A stretch of 64,000 bases of DNA, from contig KV918769.1 in assembly GCA_002049455.2 (NCBI GenBank), positions 248,001 through 312,000 on the forward strand, written 5' to 3'. This stretch comes from Porphyra umbilicalis. Taxonomy: Eukaryota > Rhodophyta > Bangiophyceae > Bangiales > Bangiaceae. Numbering within the stretch: the stretch's first letter is position 1; the number at the start of each line of letters is the position of its first letter. The position numbers and the translations under genes are program-made. The notes under the pieces are model-generated. The model had not been told where the DNA came from. It did no database searches and saw only the letters and a program-made list of their open reading frames with translations. Below, in pieces: positions 8,255-24,800 of the stretch.

Positions 8255-11233
8255 ATGGCGGACGACGATGAAGACCGGACGTAAGTTCTGTTGTTGTGTA
8301 ACGTTTGCTCGTGTTGACAGGACAAGCACACCAGCGGAGGGTCAACGGGGCTGACGGGGTTCGATAAATTCGTCCTGGGCTGGACGGGCGCAAGACGGAC
8401 GCGTTGGGCACGCCAAAGGAACTTACGCTCACCTTTTCCTCCTGTCCACGGCTTCAATCTATTGCATGTCAGCGTGCCACCTGTCCTTTTCGCTGCATCT
8501 TGAAACTACACTGTGAACAGGGCAACCGCAGCAGACATTGGCGTTGCGTTCAAAGGCACAGTGTGGGCCTATCAATGCGTCGACTGCATGCGGCTCCTCC
8601 TCAAACCCACAAAAGGGATGCAAGCGTGGTGGGAGTGGGCTCAGTCTCACCCTCCTGGCTCACCACATGCCGTCGTTGCCAGCCTTCCAGTCATATTGTG
8701 CAAACAAGGGGCCCAGGTGCTTGGTATGGACGCGTCTGGCACTCCCCGCGGCCGTTGCGGCAAGTGCTATGCCAGGCGCACACGAGCGGCACGTCGCGCG
8801 GCGCCCGCTACACCTGCTACTCCCACCCCCCACCCCCCCGCCTCTGCCGGCGTGCAGTCTCGCGTTTGGGGACCCTCTACGTGTCTGGCTTCGAGCACGA
8901 TGGCTACGAGCGCGCCGGTGGTCAGCCTGATGCCTTCAGGGGGCTGCACAGATACTTCTGCATCCGTTGGGAACGCTCGGGTCACGGACGAGCCAGATGA
9001 CGCGTGTCATCTACAGGCACGGCAAGAGCGAGGCCGTGCTGCGGCGCCCATGCCTGGCGAGGCCGCAGACGCGCAGCTGTGTCCCCCGGCCGACCCCCAC
9101 GAAGGTGCGCCAGCTGCGACGGGTGGCGCGGAGCCTTTACCCGCTCCGACGCAGGCGGCCGAGCCTGCGGCAATTCCAAGCTGCAAGGATTTCCTTGCCT
9201 GTCTTGTGGATGGGAATTACGGCGGGGAGGAGGACAAGTCGGTGCTGGAGGCAATTGCCAACGCAATTTTGCTGCGTGGCAAGCGCCCCCAGATCCGGCT
9301 CAAGCACAAGAATGGACGCGTGGTCGTGTACGCGCGGCAGATGTCGCCGCGGAAGGCTCTGGTCAAGAGCAGTCAAGCTAACAAGCGCCGCGCTGCCGCG
9401 CGTAAGCTGCAGGAAGACACGCGCGGTGGGATGGTGGGGACGAGGCGCGACAGCCCGCGACCCGCCCGTGAGCCCGTGCGGCTCACTGTGGCCGAGCAGG
9501 TGGGCCTGGCAGCGGCCCTGCGACTGAGTCATATCGGGTTCAACCGGTGGCGCTTGGCTCTGGGGGGGCGCCGCAGTGGCTTAGCCAGTTTGTCTGTGCT
9601 CCGGGCCGCGCGGCGGCAGCTCTCTGATTTACCGGGGAAGCAGGTCATCGTCACGGGCTCGGGCGCCCATCTGGCATCCCTCACTGCGGCCATCCAGGAG
9701 AGGGTCTCGGCTCTGTGTGACGCGGACGCCTTCGTCGAGAGACCTCTGGCTGACACCCAACGGGAGCCCAGTGGCTCCGCCGGAGCCCCGGCGGTCGCGG
9801 TTCTTCCCGGGTCTCCCTCTCCGTCTGAACTCGACGTGCAGATCACCCTCGGCCTCGACAAAGGAGGCGACCCGGGGACGGTGAAAATTGTGGCAACAAT
9901 TATTAACCAAGCCCACCCCAACAGTCCATCCAACACGATACTGGTGGCCGTTTGCCCCTGCCAGGACGACAAGTACGAGGAGCTTGCGGCAATGCTCGAG
10001 ACGCACCTCCCGCAGGTCGACGCTCTGCTTCGGGATGGGGTGTTGGTGCGCGGTGTGCACCGCCCAGTGCGGCTGCTGCTCGGCAGCGACTACGCAGCGC
10101 AGTGCAACGTCCTGGGCCACAAGGGTGCGTCTGCGACGCAGCCCTGTCTGGGATGCAAGAGCACGCGGTTTCCGAGTGTCGCGCAGGCCGTACTCGACGA
10201 TGCCTATGGCACCCTTCAAGACGTTGACACCCGCAGGCACCTGCGAGAGGCAACGCACTTTGCCGATCGGATGGTTGCTGAAGGCGCTGCGGCGGTGGTG
10301 GGCGAGCCCGGCACAGCCGAGCACCACTGCTCGGTGGAGCGAAGCCCCCTACTTGCCATCAACCCGCGGCAAATTGTACCAATTCCACTGCATTGCACGC
10401 TAGGAATTAACCATCGGTATTTGCGGCTTGCTGTTGAGATGGTGATGGTCTTTCGGAGCTCAGCTGACGGCGCTGCTGCTGGGCGACAGGCGGGCGCCAG
10501 CTTTGCCCTCGAGCTTGTTGGCCTGCTGCACGAGAAGGTGCGCGTGCGGCCTACGCCGTACCATGGCGGGCTCTTCATTGGCCGCGACTGTCACACTATT
10601 GGGGACAGCAGTGCGCTCGTGTGTAACGCGCTCAAGGGAAAGGTCTCACAGAGCCACCTTGATGCCTACGAACAGGCGTGGTCGCTGTGGAATCGGGTGC
10701 GCAAAACCCTTAACCGTGCGTCGATCATCCCCCGCGCTGAGGCCGCGCTCTTTAGGGCGGACACCGCTGCAATGGTGCGCTTGCTGAAGGGAAGCTTTCC
10801 TTGGGTCTCCATCTCACCGAAGTTGCACATCCTGATGTGCCATGCTCCGGCTTTTCTGGAGTCCTTTGGCAGTATCGGGCTGTATGGGGAGCAGGGCTTA
10901 GAGGCGTGGCACGGCCGCTACGGCCAGAGTGCTGTCAAGTACCCCGGTGCCACGGAGCTGGAGCGTGCGGTGGCATTTATGAGGGCTATGGCACTCGCAC
11001 GAGAGGCAGGGGCTGATGTGCTTGCGCGCTACGCGCCGCGACGAAAGCCTGCTGTACCGGGGGCCCGCAAGGCACGTAAGGTCGGTGACAAGCGGCGGCG
11101 GGAGAACAAGCCGCAGCTCCCAATTTGTGGGGCAGAGAGCCGAAAAGCCGCGAAGAAGCGCAAGATGTGGGCGGCGGGGATTACCAAGGAGGCGGCTACA
11201 ACAGTTGGCGCGCACATGCAGCGCGCCATCTGA
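8255..11233 (+). CDS. DDE transposase-like protein of a cut-and-paste DNA transposon, 2 exons
   Basis: The main exon is open to TGA at 11231-11233. Upstream, ATG at 8255 gives MADDDEDR and then GTAAGT at 8281. A polypyrimidine-poor but in-phase ACAG acceptor at 8520 joins it to the long frame, giving a protein of about 912 residues. The N-terminus has paired cysteines (YQCVDC, CGKCYARR) like a zinc ribbon. The central part shows LGLDKGGDPGTVKI (about 9850), LLGSDYAAQCNVLGHKG with CLGC (about 10080-10155), a LHCTLGINH element and EQGLEAWH (about 10885). These match the layout D...D+CxxC...H...E of a large transposon protein family common in animals and algae, near the CMC/KDZ group. The C-terminus is strongly basic with a KAAKKRK signal. 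The family name is tentative; that it is transposon-derived is likely. The frame looks whole. Confidence 0.7.
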
Positions 11234-11274
11234 CGGTTAGGGCAGATAAAACACCACCGGTAGGCCACAAGTAG

Positions 11275-14200
11275 ATTTGAATACGTCTGCTGCTCTGAGA
11301 GTCGCTCACAAAGAGAAGTGGCAGTGACATGAAAACGACGGACTATCTTTTTTCTGCGACATTTTCATGTTCATTTGTGCGCACGGCAGCGTTCCTCTCG
11401 CCGAGACCTATCGAATGAGCTATAGAACACCGCCATAGCATAAGCACAGCCAGAGATAGTCGCATTTCCCACTCCGTGACCACTTGCACCCGGTTGCATT
11501 TTGAGTGTCGTGCGGCATGGGCCACGCGGGCCACAGTTGCAGAAGTTCCCCCTATATGTACATGGGTGCTGAGGGGACACTGAGTCATAATCTGCCGTCA
11601 GAAAGTGGTTTTGAGCACGTCCGCGGCTCTGAGAGTCGCTCACAAAGAGAAGTGGCAGTGACATGAAAACGACGGACTATATTTTTTCTGCGACATTTTC
11701 ATGTTCATTTGTGCGCACGGCAGCGTTCCTCTCGCCGAGACCTATCGAATGAGCTATAGAACACCGCCATAGGATAACCACAGCCAGAGATAGTCGCATT
11801 TCCGACTCCGTGACCACTTGCACCCGGTTGCATTTTAAGTGTCGTGCGGCATGGGCCACGCGGACCACAGTTGCAGAAGTTCCCCCTATATGTACATGGG
11901 TGCTGAGGGGACACTGAGTCATAATCTGCCGTCAGAAAGTGGTTTTGAGCACGTCCGCGGCTCTGAGAGTCGCTCACAAAGAGAAGTGGCAGTGACATGA
12001 AAACGACGGACTATCTTTTTTCTGCGACATTTTCATGTTCATTTGTGCGCACGGCAGCGTTCCTCTCGCCGAGACCTATCGAATGAGCTATAAAACACCG
12101 CCATAGCATAAGCACAGCCAGAGATAGTCGCATTTCCCACTCCGTGACCACTTGCACCCGGTTGCATTTTGAGTGTCGTGCGGCATGGGCCACGCGGGCC
12201 ACAGTTGCAGAAGTTCCCCCTATATGTACATGGGTGCTGAGGGGACACTGAGTCATAATCTGCCGTCAGAAAGTGGTTTTGAGCACGTCCGCGGCTCTGA
12301 GAGTCGCTCACAAAGAGAAGTGGCAGTGACATGAAAACGACGGACTATCTTTTTTCTGCGACATTTTCATGTTCATTTGTGCGCACGGCAGCGTTCCTCT
12401 CGCCGAGACCTATCGAATGAGCTATAGAACACCGCCATAGCATAAGCACAGCCAGAGATAGTCGCATTTCCCACTCCGTGACCACTTGCACCCGGTTGCA
12501 TTTTGAGTGTCGTGCGGCATGGGCCACGCGGGCCACAGTTGCAGAAGTTCCCCCTATATGTACATGGGTGCTGAGGGGACACTGAGTCATAATCTGCCGT
12601 CAGAAAGTGGTTTTGAGCATGTCCGCGGCTCTGAGAGTCGCTCACAAAGAGAAGTGGCAGTGACATGAAAACGACGGACTATCTTTTTTCTGCGACATTT
12701 TCATGTTCATTTGTGCGCACGGCAGCGTTCCTCTCGCCGAGACCTATCGAATGAGCTATAAAACACCGCCATAGCATAAGCACAGCCAGAGATAGTCGCA
12801 TTTCCCACTCCGTGACCACTTGCACCCGGTTGCATTTTGAGTGTCGTGCGGCATGGGCCACGCGGGCCACAGTTGCAGAAGTTCCCCCTATATGTACATG
12901 GGTGCTGAGGGGACACTGAGTCATAATCTGCCGTCAGAAAGTGGTTTTGAGCATGTCCGCGGCTCTGAGAGTCGCTCACAAAGAGAAGTGGCAGTGACAT
13001 GAAAACGACGGACTATCTTTTTTCTGCGACATTTTCATGTTCATTTGTGCGCACGGCAGCGTTCCTCTCGCCGAGACCTATCGAATGAGCTATAAAACAC
13101 CGCCATAGCATAAGCACAGCCAGAGATAGTCGCATTTCCCACTCCGTGACCACTTGCACCCGGTTGCATTTTGAGTGTCGTGCGGCATGGGCCACGCGGG
13201 CCACAGTTGCAGAAGTTCCCCCTATATGTACATGGGTGCTGAGGGGACACTGAGTCATAATCTGCCGTCAGAAAGTGGTTTTGAGCACGTCCGCGGCTCT
13301 GAGAGTCGCTCACAAAGAGAAGTGGCAGTGACATGAAAACGACGGACTATCTTTTTTCTGCGACATTTTCATGTTCATTTGTGCGCACGGCAGCGTTCCT
13401 CTCGCCGAGACCTATCGAATGAGCTATAAAACACCGCCATAGCATAAGCACAGCCAGAGATAGTCGCATTTCCCACTCCGTGACCACTTGCACCCGGTTG
13501 CATTTTGAGTGTCGTGCGGCATGGGCCACGCGGGCCACAGTTGCAGAAGTTCCCCCTATATGTACATGGGTGCTGAGGGGACACTGAGTCATAATCTGCC
13601 GTCAGAAAGTGGTTTTGAGCATGTCCGCGGCTCTGAGAGTCGCTCACAAAGAGAAGTGGTAGTGACATGAAAACGACGGACTATCTTTTTTCTGCGACAT
13701 TTTCATGTTCATTTGTGCGCACGGCAGCGTTCCTCTCGCCGAGACCTATCGAATGAGCTATAAAACACCGCCATAGCATAAGCACAGCCAGAGATAGTCG
13801 CATTTCCCACTCCGTGACCACTTGCACCCGGTTGCATTTTGAGTGTCGTGCGGCATGGGCCACGCGGGCCACAGTTGCAGAAGTTCCCCCTATATGTGCA
13901 TGGGTGCTGAGGGGACACTGAGTCATAATCTGCCGTCAGAAAGTGGTTTTGAGCATGTCCGCGGCTCTGAGAGTCGCTCACAAAGAGAAGTGGCAGTGAC
14001 ATGAAAACGACGGACTATCTTTTTTCTGCGACATTTTCATGTTCATTTGTGCGCACGGCAGCGTTCCTCTCGCCGAGACCTATCGAATGAGCTATAAAAC
14101 ACCGCCATAGCATAAGCACAGCCAGAGATAGTCGCATTTCCCACTCCGTGACCACTTGCACCCGGTTGCATTTTGAGTGTCGTGCGGCATGGGCCACGCG

Positions 14201-17200
14201 GGCCACAGTTGCAGAAGTTCCCCCTATATGTACATGGGTGCTGAGGGGACACTGAGTCATAATCTGCCGTCAGAAAGTGGTTTTGAGCACGTCCGCGGCT
14301 CTGAGAGTCGCTCACAAAGAGAAGTGGCAGTGACATGAAAACGACGGACTATCTTTTTTCTGCGACATTTTCATGTTCATTTGTGCGCACGGCAGCGTTC
14401 CTCTCGCCGAGACCTATCGAATGAGCTATAAAACACCGCCATAGCATAAGCACAGCCAGAGATAGTCGCATTTCCCACTCCGTGACCACTTGCACCCGGT
14501 TGCATTTTGAGTGTCGTGCGGCATGGGCCACGCGGGCCACAGTTGCAGAAGTTCCCCCTATATGTACATGGGTGCTGAGGGGACACTGAGTCATAATCTG
14601 CCGTCAGAAAGTGGTTTTGAGCACGTCCGCGGCTCTGAGAGTCGCTCACAAAGAGAAGTGGCAGTGACATGAAAACGACGGACTATCTTTTTTCTGCGAC
14701 ATTTTCATGTTCATTTGTGCGCACGGCAGCGTTCCTCTCGCCGAGACCTATCGAATGAGCTATAGAACACCGCCGTAGCATAAGCACAGCCAGAGATAGT
14801 CGCATTTCCCACTCCGTGACCACTTGCACCCGGTTGCATTTTAAGTGTCGTGCGGCATGGGCCACGCGGGCCACAGTTGCAGAAGTTCCCCCTATATGTA
14901 CATGGGTGCTGAGGGGACACTGAGTCATAATCTGCCGTCAGAAAGTGGTTTTGAGCACGTCCGCGGCTCTGAGAGTCGCTCACAAAGAGAAGTGGCAGTG
15001 ACATGAAAACGACGGACTATCTTTTTTCTGCGACATTTTCATATTCATTTGTGCGCACGGCAGCGTTCCTCTCGCCGAGACCTATCGAATGAGCTATAAA
15101 ACACCGCCATAGCATAAGCACAGCCAGAGATAGTCGCATTTCCCACTCCGTGACCACTTGCACCCGGTTGCATTTTGAGTGTCGTGCGGCATGGGCCACG
15201 CGGGCCACAGTTGCAGAAGTTCCCCCTATATGTACATGGGTGCTGAGGGGACACTGAGTCATAATCTGCCGTCAGAAAGTGGTTTTGAGCATGTCCGCGG
15301 CTCTGAGAGTCGCTCACAAAGAGAAGTGGTAGTGACATGAAAACGACGGACTATCTTTTTTCTGCGACATTTTCATGTTCATTTGTGCGCACGGCAGCGT
15401 TCCTCTCGCCGAGACCTATCGAATGAGCTATAAAACACCGCCATAGCATAAGCACAGCCAGAGATAGTCGCATTTCCCACTCCGTGACCACTTGCACCCG
15501 GTTGCATTTTGAGTGTCGTGCGGCATGGGCCACGCGGGCCACAGTTGCAGAAGTTCCCCCTATATGTGCATGGGTGCTGAGGGGACACTGAGTCATAATC
15601 TGCCGTCAGAAAGTGGTTTTGAGCATGTCCGCGGCTCTGAGAGTCGCTCACAAAGAGAAGTGGCAGTGACATGAAAACGACGGACTATCTTTTTTCTGCG
15701 ACATTTTCATGTTCATTTGTGCGCACGGCAGCGTTCCTCTCGCCGAGACCTATCGAATGAGCTATAAAACACCGCCATAGCATAAGCACAGCCAGAGATA
15801 GTCGCATTTCCCACTCCGTGACCACTTGCACCCGGTTGCATTTTGAGTGTCGTGCGGCATGGGCCACGCGGGCCACAGTTGCAGAAGTTCCCCCTATATG
15901 TACATGGGTGCTGAGGGGACACTGAGTCATAATCTGCCGTCAGAAAGTGGTTTTGAGCACGTCCGCGGCTCTGAGAGTCGCTCACAAAGAGAAGTGGCAG
16001 TGACATGAAAACGACGGACTATCTTTTTTCTGCGACATTTTCATGTTCATTTGTGCGCACGGCAGCGTTCCTCTCGCCGAGACCTATCGAATGAGCTATA
16101 GAACACCGCCATAGCATAAGCACAGCCAGAGATAGTCGCATTTCCCACTCCGTGACCACTTGCACCCGGTTGCATTTTGAGTGTCGTGCGGCATGGGCCA
16201 CGCGGGCCACAGTTGCAGAAGTTCCCCCTATATGTACATGGGTGCTGAGGGGACACTGAGTCATAATCTGCCGTCAGAAAGTGGTTTTGAGCATGTCCGC
16301 GGCTCTGAGAGTCGCTCACAAAGAGAAGTGGCAGTGACATGAAAACGACGGACTATCTTTTTTCTGCGACATTTTCATGTTCATTTGTGCGCACGGCAGC
16401 GTTCCTCTCGCCGAGACCTATCGAATGAGCTATAAAACACCGCCATAGCATAAGCACAGCCAGAGATAGTCGCATTTCCCACTCCGTGACCACTTGCACC
16501 CGGTTGCATTTTGAGTGTCGTGCGGCATGGGCCACGCGGGCCACAGTTGCAGAAGTTCCCCCTATATGTACATGGGTGCTGAGGGGACACTGAGTCATAA
16601 TCTGCCGTCAGAAAGTGGTTTTGAGCACGTCCGCGGCTCTGAGAGTCGCTCACAAAGAGAAGTGGCAGTGACATGAAAACGACGGACTATCTTTTTTCTG
16701 CGACATTTTCATGTTCATTTGTGCGCACGGCAGCGTTCCTCTCGCCGAGACCTATCGAATGAGCTATAAAACACCGCCATAGCATAAGCACAGCCAGAGA
16801 TAGTCGCATTTCCCACTCCGTGACCACTTGCACCCGGTTGCATTTTGAGTGTCGTGCGGCATGGGCCACGCGGGCCACAGTTGCAGAAGTTCCCCCTATA
16901 TGTACATGGGTGCTGAGGGGACACTGAGTCATAATCTGCCGTCAGAAAGTGGTTTTGAGCACGTCCGCGGCTCTGAGAGTCGCTCACAAAGAGAAGTGGC
17001 AGTGACATGAAAACGACGGACTATCTTTTTTCTGCGACATTTTCATATTCATTTGTGCGCACGGCAGCGTTCCTCTCGCCGAGACCTATCGAATGAGCTA
17101 TAAAACACCGCCATAGCATAAGCACAGCCAGAGATAGTCGCATTTCCCACTCCGTGACCACTTGCACCCGGTTGCATTTTGAGTGTCGTGCGGCATGGGC

Positions 17201-17322
17201 CACGCGGGCCACAGTTGCAGAAGTTCCCCCTATATGTACATGGGTGCTGAGGGGACACTGAGTCATAATCTGCCGTCAGAAAGTGGTTTTGAGCACGTCC
17301 GCGGCTCTGAGAGTCGCTCACA
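11275..17322 (+). repeat. satellite array, about 18 copies of a 334-bp monomer
   Basis: The period is exactly 334 bp (the same landmark at 11343, 11677, 12011 ... 17021). The array begins with a diverged partial unit (tttgaatacgtctgctgctc) about 40 bp after the preceding gene and ends abruptly within gagagtcgctcaca at 17322. Copies differ at few sites; copy 2 is the most distinct. Every monomer has cctatatgtacatggg, and 13 of 18 carry gctataaaac (a TATAAAA box) where 5 have atagaac. Shared rare variants 1,670 bp (5 units) and 2,004 bp (6 units) apart show unequal exchange within the array. GC is moderate, unlike the flanking genes. No function is known. Confidence 0.97.
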
Positions 17323-21010
<3,688 letters not shown>

Positions 21011-21723
21011 GCCCTCATGGGTCGGCTGGTCGGTGTCGAGGTGGTGTCCCCCGCTGTGCGGCTGCGAACACTCCATGAGCACCTGCGTGGCGGGTCACTT
21101 GATCGCCGGTGGTGTGACGGGACGGCAACTCGCTGTTGTTGCAGCGGATTCTCGACACCCATCACGAGTGTGACCTTGCTTTTTTGTTTTTTCTTTCTCT
21201 CTTTGTGTGGTTTGTTTTTTCTGCGTTGATGCCTATGTTGCGCTCGATTCCTTGGTTTGCCGTGGTGGTCTGGCTTCCCATAGGGTGACAAACCTGTTTT
21301 TTCATATTGTCTGCACCGCGCTCAGGCGCGCGCTCCCCCGTTTGTGCTTCCTGACCTTTCGTCATGGTCTCCATCTGTTCTGGCGGTCAAGCGGCGCGTA
21401 TGGTCTGCTCTGGCCTCCGTGGCCACGCGCTCCAACTGCCTCAGCAGCTCACCAGCTGCCACCATTGCTCGACAGCTGCTTCGGTGACCGAACAGCAGTA
21501 CGCCCGCCGACAGGACGGCGGGGCACACCACAGCGCACAGCCAGCAGACGTGGCGCCGGCGCCACCGCCGCGGCTGGCGCCACCCACGCCGCCGCACCCC
21601 CCCCACGGCCACCCCACCCCGGGCGGCGCGGCCGCTGCACCCTCCCACCCGCCGACACAAGCGCCGCCGCTGAGCCGCCACTGCCACGGCGCGTCCCCCC
21701 GGCGGCCCCCCCGCGGCGGCGCG
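21011..21723. other. intergenic space between convergent genes
   Basis: Holds the 3' ends of CDC48 (plus) and the HAD gene (minus). A T-rich stretch at about 21178-21235 may be part of the CDC48 3' end. The reading frames here, including long Pro/Arg-rich ones, have no recognisable motif. Confidence 0.5.
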
Positions 21724-22981
21724 TCACCACCGAAAAAACGGCATGGCGTACGTCGGCCGCCCGCCGCCGAGCCCCTCCGCCACACACAGCGCGTCGAGCG
21801 CCGGCGCGTCGAGCGTCCAGGCGGCCTTCCCCCCCCCCCCCCCCGCCCGACGGCGTTGTCGCCCGCGTCGTCGTGCGCCAACCCAAACCGCGCCGCGTCA
21901 ATGCCGCCCGCCACGAAGACCGAGTCGAGGCCCGCCCCGATGGCGCCGGCCACGTCGTGGCCGACCGAGTCGCCGACGGCGAGCACCCGCGACGCGTCGG
22001 TGACGCCATACTCGGCCGCCAGCACCGCGAGGGCGGCCGCGTAGGGGGGCGCCGCGGGCTTGCCGAGGCGCACCACGGGGCCGCCGGCGGCCTCGTAGGC
22101 GGCCGCGAGCGCGCCGGGCATTGGCCGCAACGCCGCCCCGTCGACGGTGACCAAGTCGGGGTTGGCGCACAGCAGCACCGGCGGCGGCGGCGGCAACGAC
22201 GACGGCGACGACGGGTGCGGCGGCGGGGGACCGCCCCCCCCCGCCGGCCGCCGCCGCCGCCGTGCCACCGACGTGACGAGCGCGGTTAGCTGCTCATAGG
22301 GCACCGGCACCACGTCCGTGCCGTCGCTGCCCGACGCGGTCACCCCCTCGGTGCCGTGGGTGAGGAGGAGCTCCGCCGCCGCCGCGTCGGTGCCGACGGG
22401 CACGAGCCCCGCGGCGCCAAGCGCGACCCCCCCCCGGCCGACCCAGTTGGCGTGCAACACCCGCGTGCCGCGGTAGCGGTCCGGGTGGCCAACCAGCTCC
22501 GCGTGCGCCAACTCGCCGCTCGTGATGGCGGCGGCCCAGGGCGCGCCGTCAAAGCCGAGGGCGGGCAGTTTAGCAAGCGCCTCGGCCGACCGGCGGCTCG
22601 TGTTGGAGAGGATGAGGAGGACGACGCCCGCAGCGGCGGCGGCGGCGACGGCGGCGGGCGCGAGGGGGTACGCCGCGGACCCGTCGTGGAGCACCCCAAA
22701 CTGGTCGAGCAGCAGCGCGTCGTAGGGGCGCGCGGCGGGGGGGGGGGGGAAGAGCTCCGACAAGCCGCGTAGGGTGCGGGTGGGGGGGGGGGGGGGGGGG
22801 TGCTGTTGGTGGGAGCGTCGGCCGGCGTGGCCATGGTCGGGGGGCGCGACGGCCGAGGTGGACGACCGGCGCGTGGGGTTGGCCCGGCCGGACGCGCGGC
22901 GGGGGCGGCTGACCGTAGAGCCAAGCTCGAAAGGGACGTTGGGGGTGAAAGGAAACCGGTGACGCGGGTGGGGCTTGTCAT
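21724..22981 (-). CDS. HAD-IIA family phosphatase (TIGR01459-like)
   Basis: Minus-strand single-exon gene. Motif I is LLLDQFGVLHDG (about 22680-22720), with the nucleophilic Asp and the second Asp. Motif II is LSNTSRR; then come ANWVGRGG and CANPDLVTVDG; the Lys is in RLGKPAAPPY and motif IV is GDSVGHDVAGA (about 21946-21980). These match the HAD-IIA subfamily that includes small-molecule phosphatases; the substrate is unknown. The likely start at 22981 (MTSPTRVTGFLSPPTSLSSL) resembles an organelle transit peptide; MATPADAPTNS at 22834 is an alternative. The expected C-terminus, GRPTYAMPFFRW followed by TGA (21724-21726), is in a different frame from the core. Frame changes coincide with a long C run near 21830 and a G run near 22783-22800, so run-length error is likely, though real frameshifts are possible. 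Confidence 0.75.
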
Positions 22982-24430
22982 GGCCGCGCCGCTGTAGGTG
23001 CAGGCGGTGCGGGCCACCACCGGCGGACGCCGCAGTGGGCAAGGGCAGTGGGGAGGCAGCCGGTGGAGCGGGGCCACCACCTCGGCGATCGTGGAGCTGC
23101 AGGCACGGGGCCAACCGTGATCCAAACGGCTGATTGGTGCAGTGGGGGTGGTCGATCGATTCCATGCAAGACGCGCGGGCGCTTCCTACAAAGACGGGTG
23201 GGTGTAGCGCTGCACCTACTGTACGCGCTAGGGACACAACAGAGACTGCAACTCTGTTGCTATGAAACTCTGTTGCTATGAAAAGAACGGCGCCACCGGC
23301 CCCCTACAACATAAACAAGCTCAGGGAAACGTCTGTGCTGGGAGACCGCAGCCACCGCAAAATGATCCCCGCAACCGCCTTCCGTCTACACGCACGGTCC
23401 AGCGACCGTGCACCCAGCGGGAGCACGAACTTGCGGTGTGGACCAGACCACGCCAGCACAGCGCCAGCAAGCAAGCCGAAAAGAAAGCCGCCCCCCAGGG
23501 AAGTGTACCGCCTCAAGCGAAACCCAGGAGTCGGTGACATAAAGAGCCGACGTTGGATTTTAGAAAGGGGCTGCCGGCCCCGAGGGGCTCGACATTGCTC
23601 TCCCGCGGTCGGCACCGTGTGCAACCGTCCCGGATGAATGGGACGGCCCCCACCCGCCAGGCATCGGAGGAAGCGCCGACGCTCGGAGGTGGACAATCGC
23701 GGGGGGGGGAGGGGGGTGGCAAGAGAAAGAAGAGTGAAGAAAAAGGAGACAAAGACGAAGCGGGGGCGGCCGAGATGGACAAGAGCAACGGCGTTTACCA
23801 TGAAGAGCGACGCTGGTATGGCGCGACGAGGATACGAAACAGACGGCCCTCATGAGAAATGGGAAGAGACGTGCAGTACCGTATCTCCTAGAGGTGTTCC
23901 AACGGAAGAGAGACAGCGGCAATAGCCAAAGCCCGCTACACCGGGTCGCAACTGTCCGTGCCGATCGAAGCGGCGACCGCGGCGCACTAGGCTGGTTCAA
24001 CAACGGTTGAAGCCCTGTTTGGAGGGGGTCGCTGGACCACTTCAGGGGGTGCCCAAGGGTTCCTAAATACGAACAGAATTGGATTTAGGATCACGCGTAC
24101 GGCTATGCAGTCCGCACTTGAATTCGAGAAGATGCAAATGAGGGCACGGTCAGTGGAAGTCGTGGATCTCCGAGGCCGCCCTCCGATTTTCTACGGCAGG
24201 AAGGACAATCACACTGGTTGCGCAAGCGTTCCTTGCATGGCCACACGGCAGCCCTCCATTATGGAAACCGTGGCCTGCATCGATCCGCTCTGCCGCCCAC
24301 ACGGTTCGGACACACAGGGGCGGCGGATCGCAACTGCGCCAGCCCCACCACCCACCACGGGTTGCCGGTGCGCCCCGCAGCCGTCCCGAATGCCGGCGCG
24401 CGCCACACCCCCCACAGCTGCCGCACGGAC
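22982..24430. other. no gene recognised
   Basis: Probably the upstream region of the HAD gene and spacer. Frames on both strands at 23262-24000 lack motifs. A purine-rich G/A stretch at about 23700-23770 gives a Lys/Arg-rich frame that I regard as compositional. Confidence 0.45.
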
Positions 24431-24800
24431 GGGTTTCGGGTCGCCACCGCGCCCCGCGCACCTCCCAGCTGCCACATGCGCGGATCGCGGGTCGTAAGCG
24501 CGCCCCGCACCCCTCACAACCGCCGCACGGACGGGTTTCGGGACACCACCGCGCCCCATGCGCCTCCCAGCCGCCACACGCGCGGATCGCGGGTCGTAAG
24601 CGCGCCCCGCACCCCTCACAACCGCCGCACGGGCGGGTTTCGGGTCGCCACTGCGCCCGCGCACCTCACAGCCGCCACACGCGCGGATCGCGGGTCGTCA
24701 GCGCGCCCCGCACCCCCCACGGACGCCGCACGGGCGGGTTTCGGGTCGCCACCGCGCCCCGCCCCCCCCACAGCCGCCGTACGGATGCGTTTCGAGTCGC
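24431..24800 (+). repeat. tandem repeat, about four units of 102 bp
   Basis: The landmark gggtttcggg occurs at 24431, 24533, 24635 and 24736 (spacings 102, 102, 101), with a half-unit spaced version near 24787. Units hold gcgcggatcgcgggtcgt and gcgccccgcacccc. They translate in some frames as degenerate repeats with no known motif. Confidence 0.85.

Noticed and set aside
11343-17266. Repeated 81- and 97-codon minus-strand frames in every satellite monomer
   Set aside because: They overlap each other in different frames and are conserved only because the monomers are nearly identical. No motif, and changes between monomers do not favour silent sites.
11275-17322. CRISPR array or rDNA spacer
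   Set aside because: The whole 334-bp unit repeats with no variable spacers, and no rRNA sequence is nearby. The window is eukaryotic.
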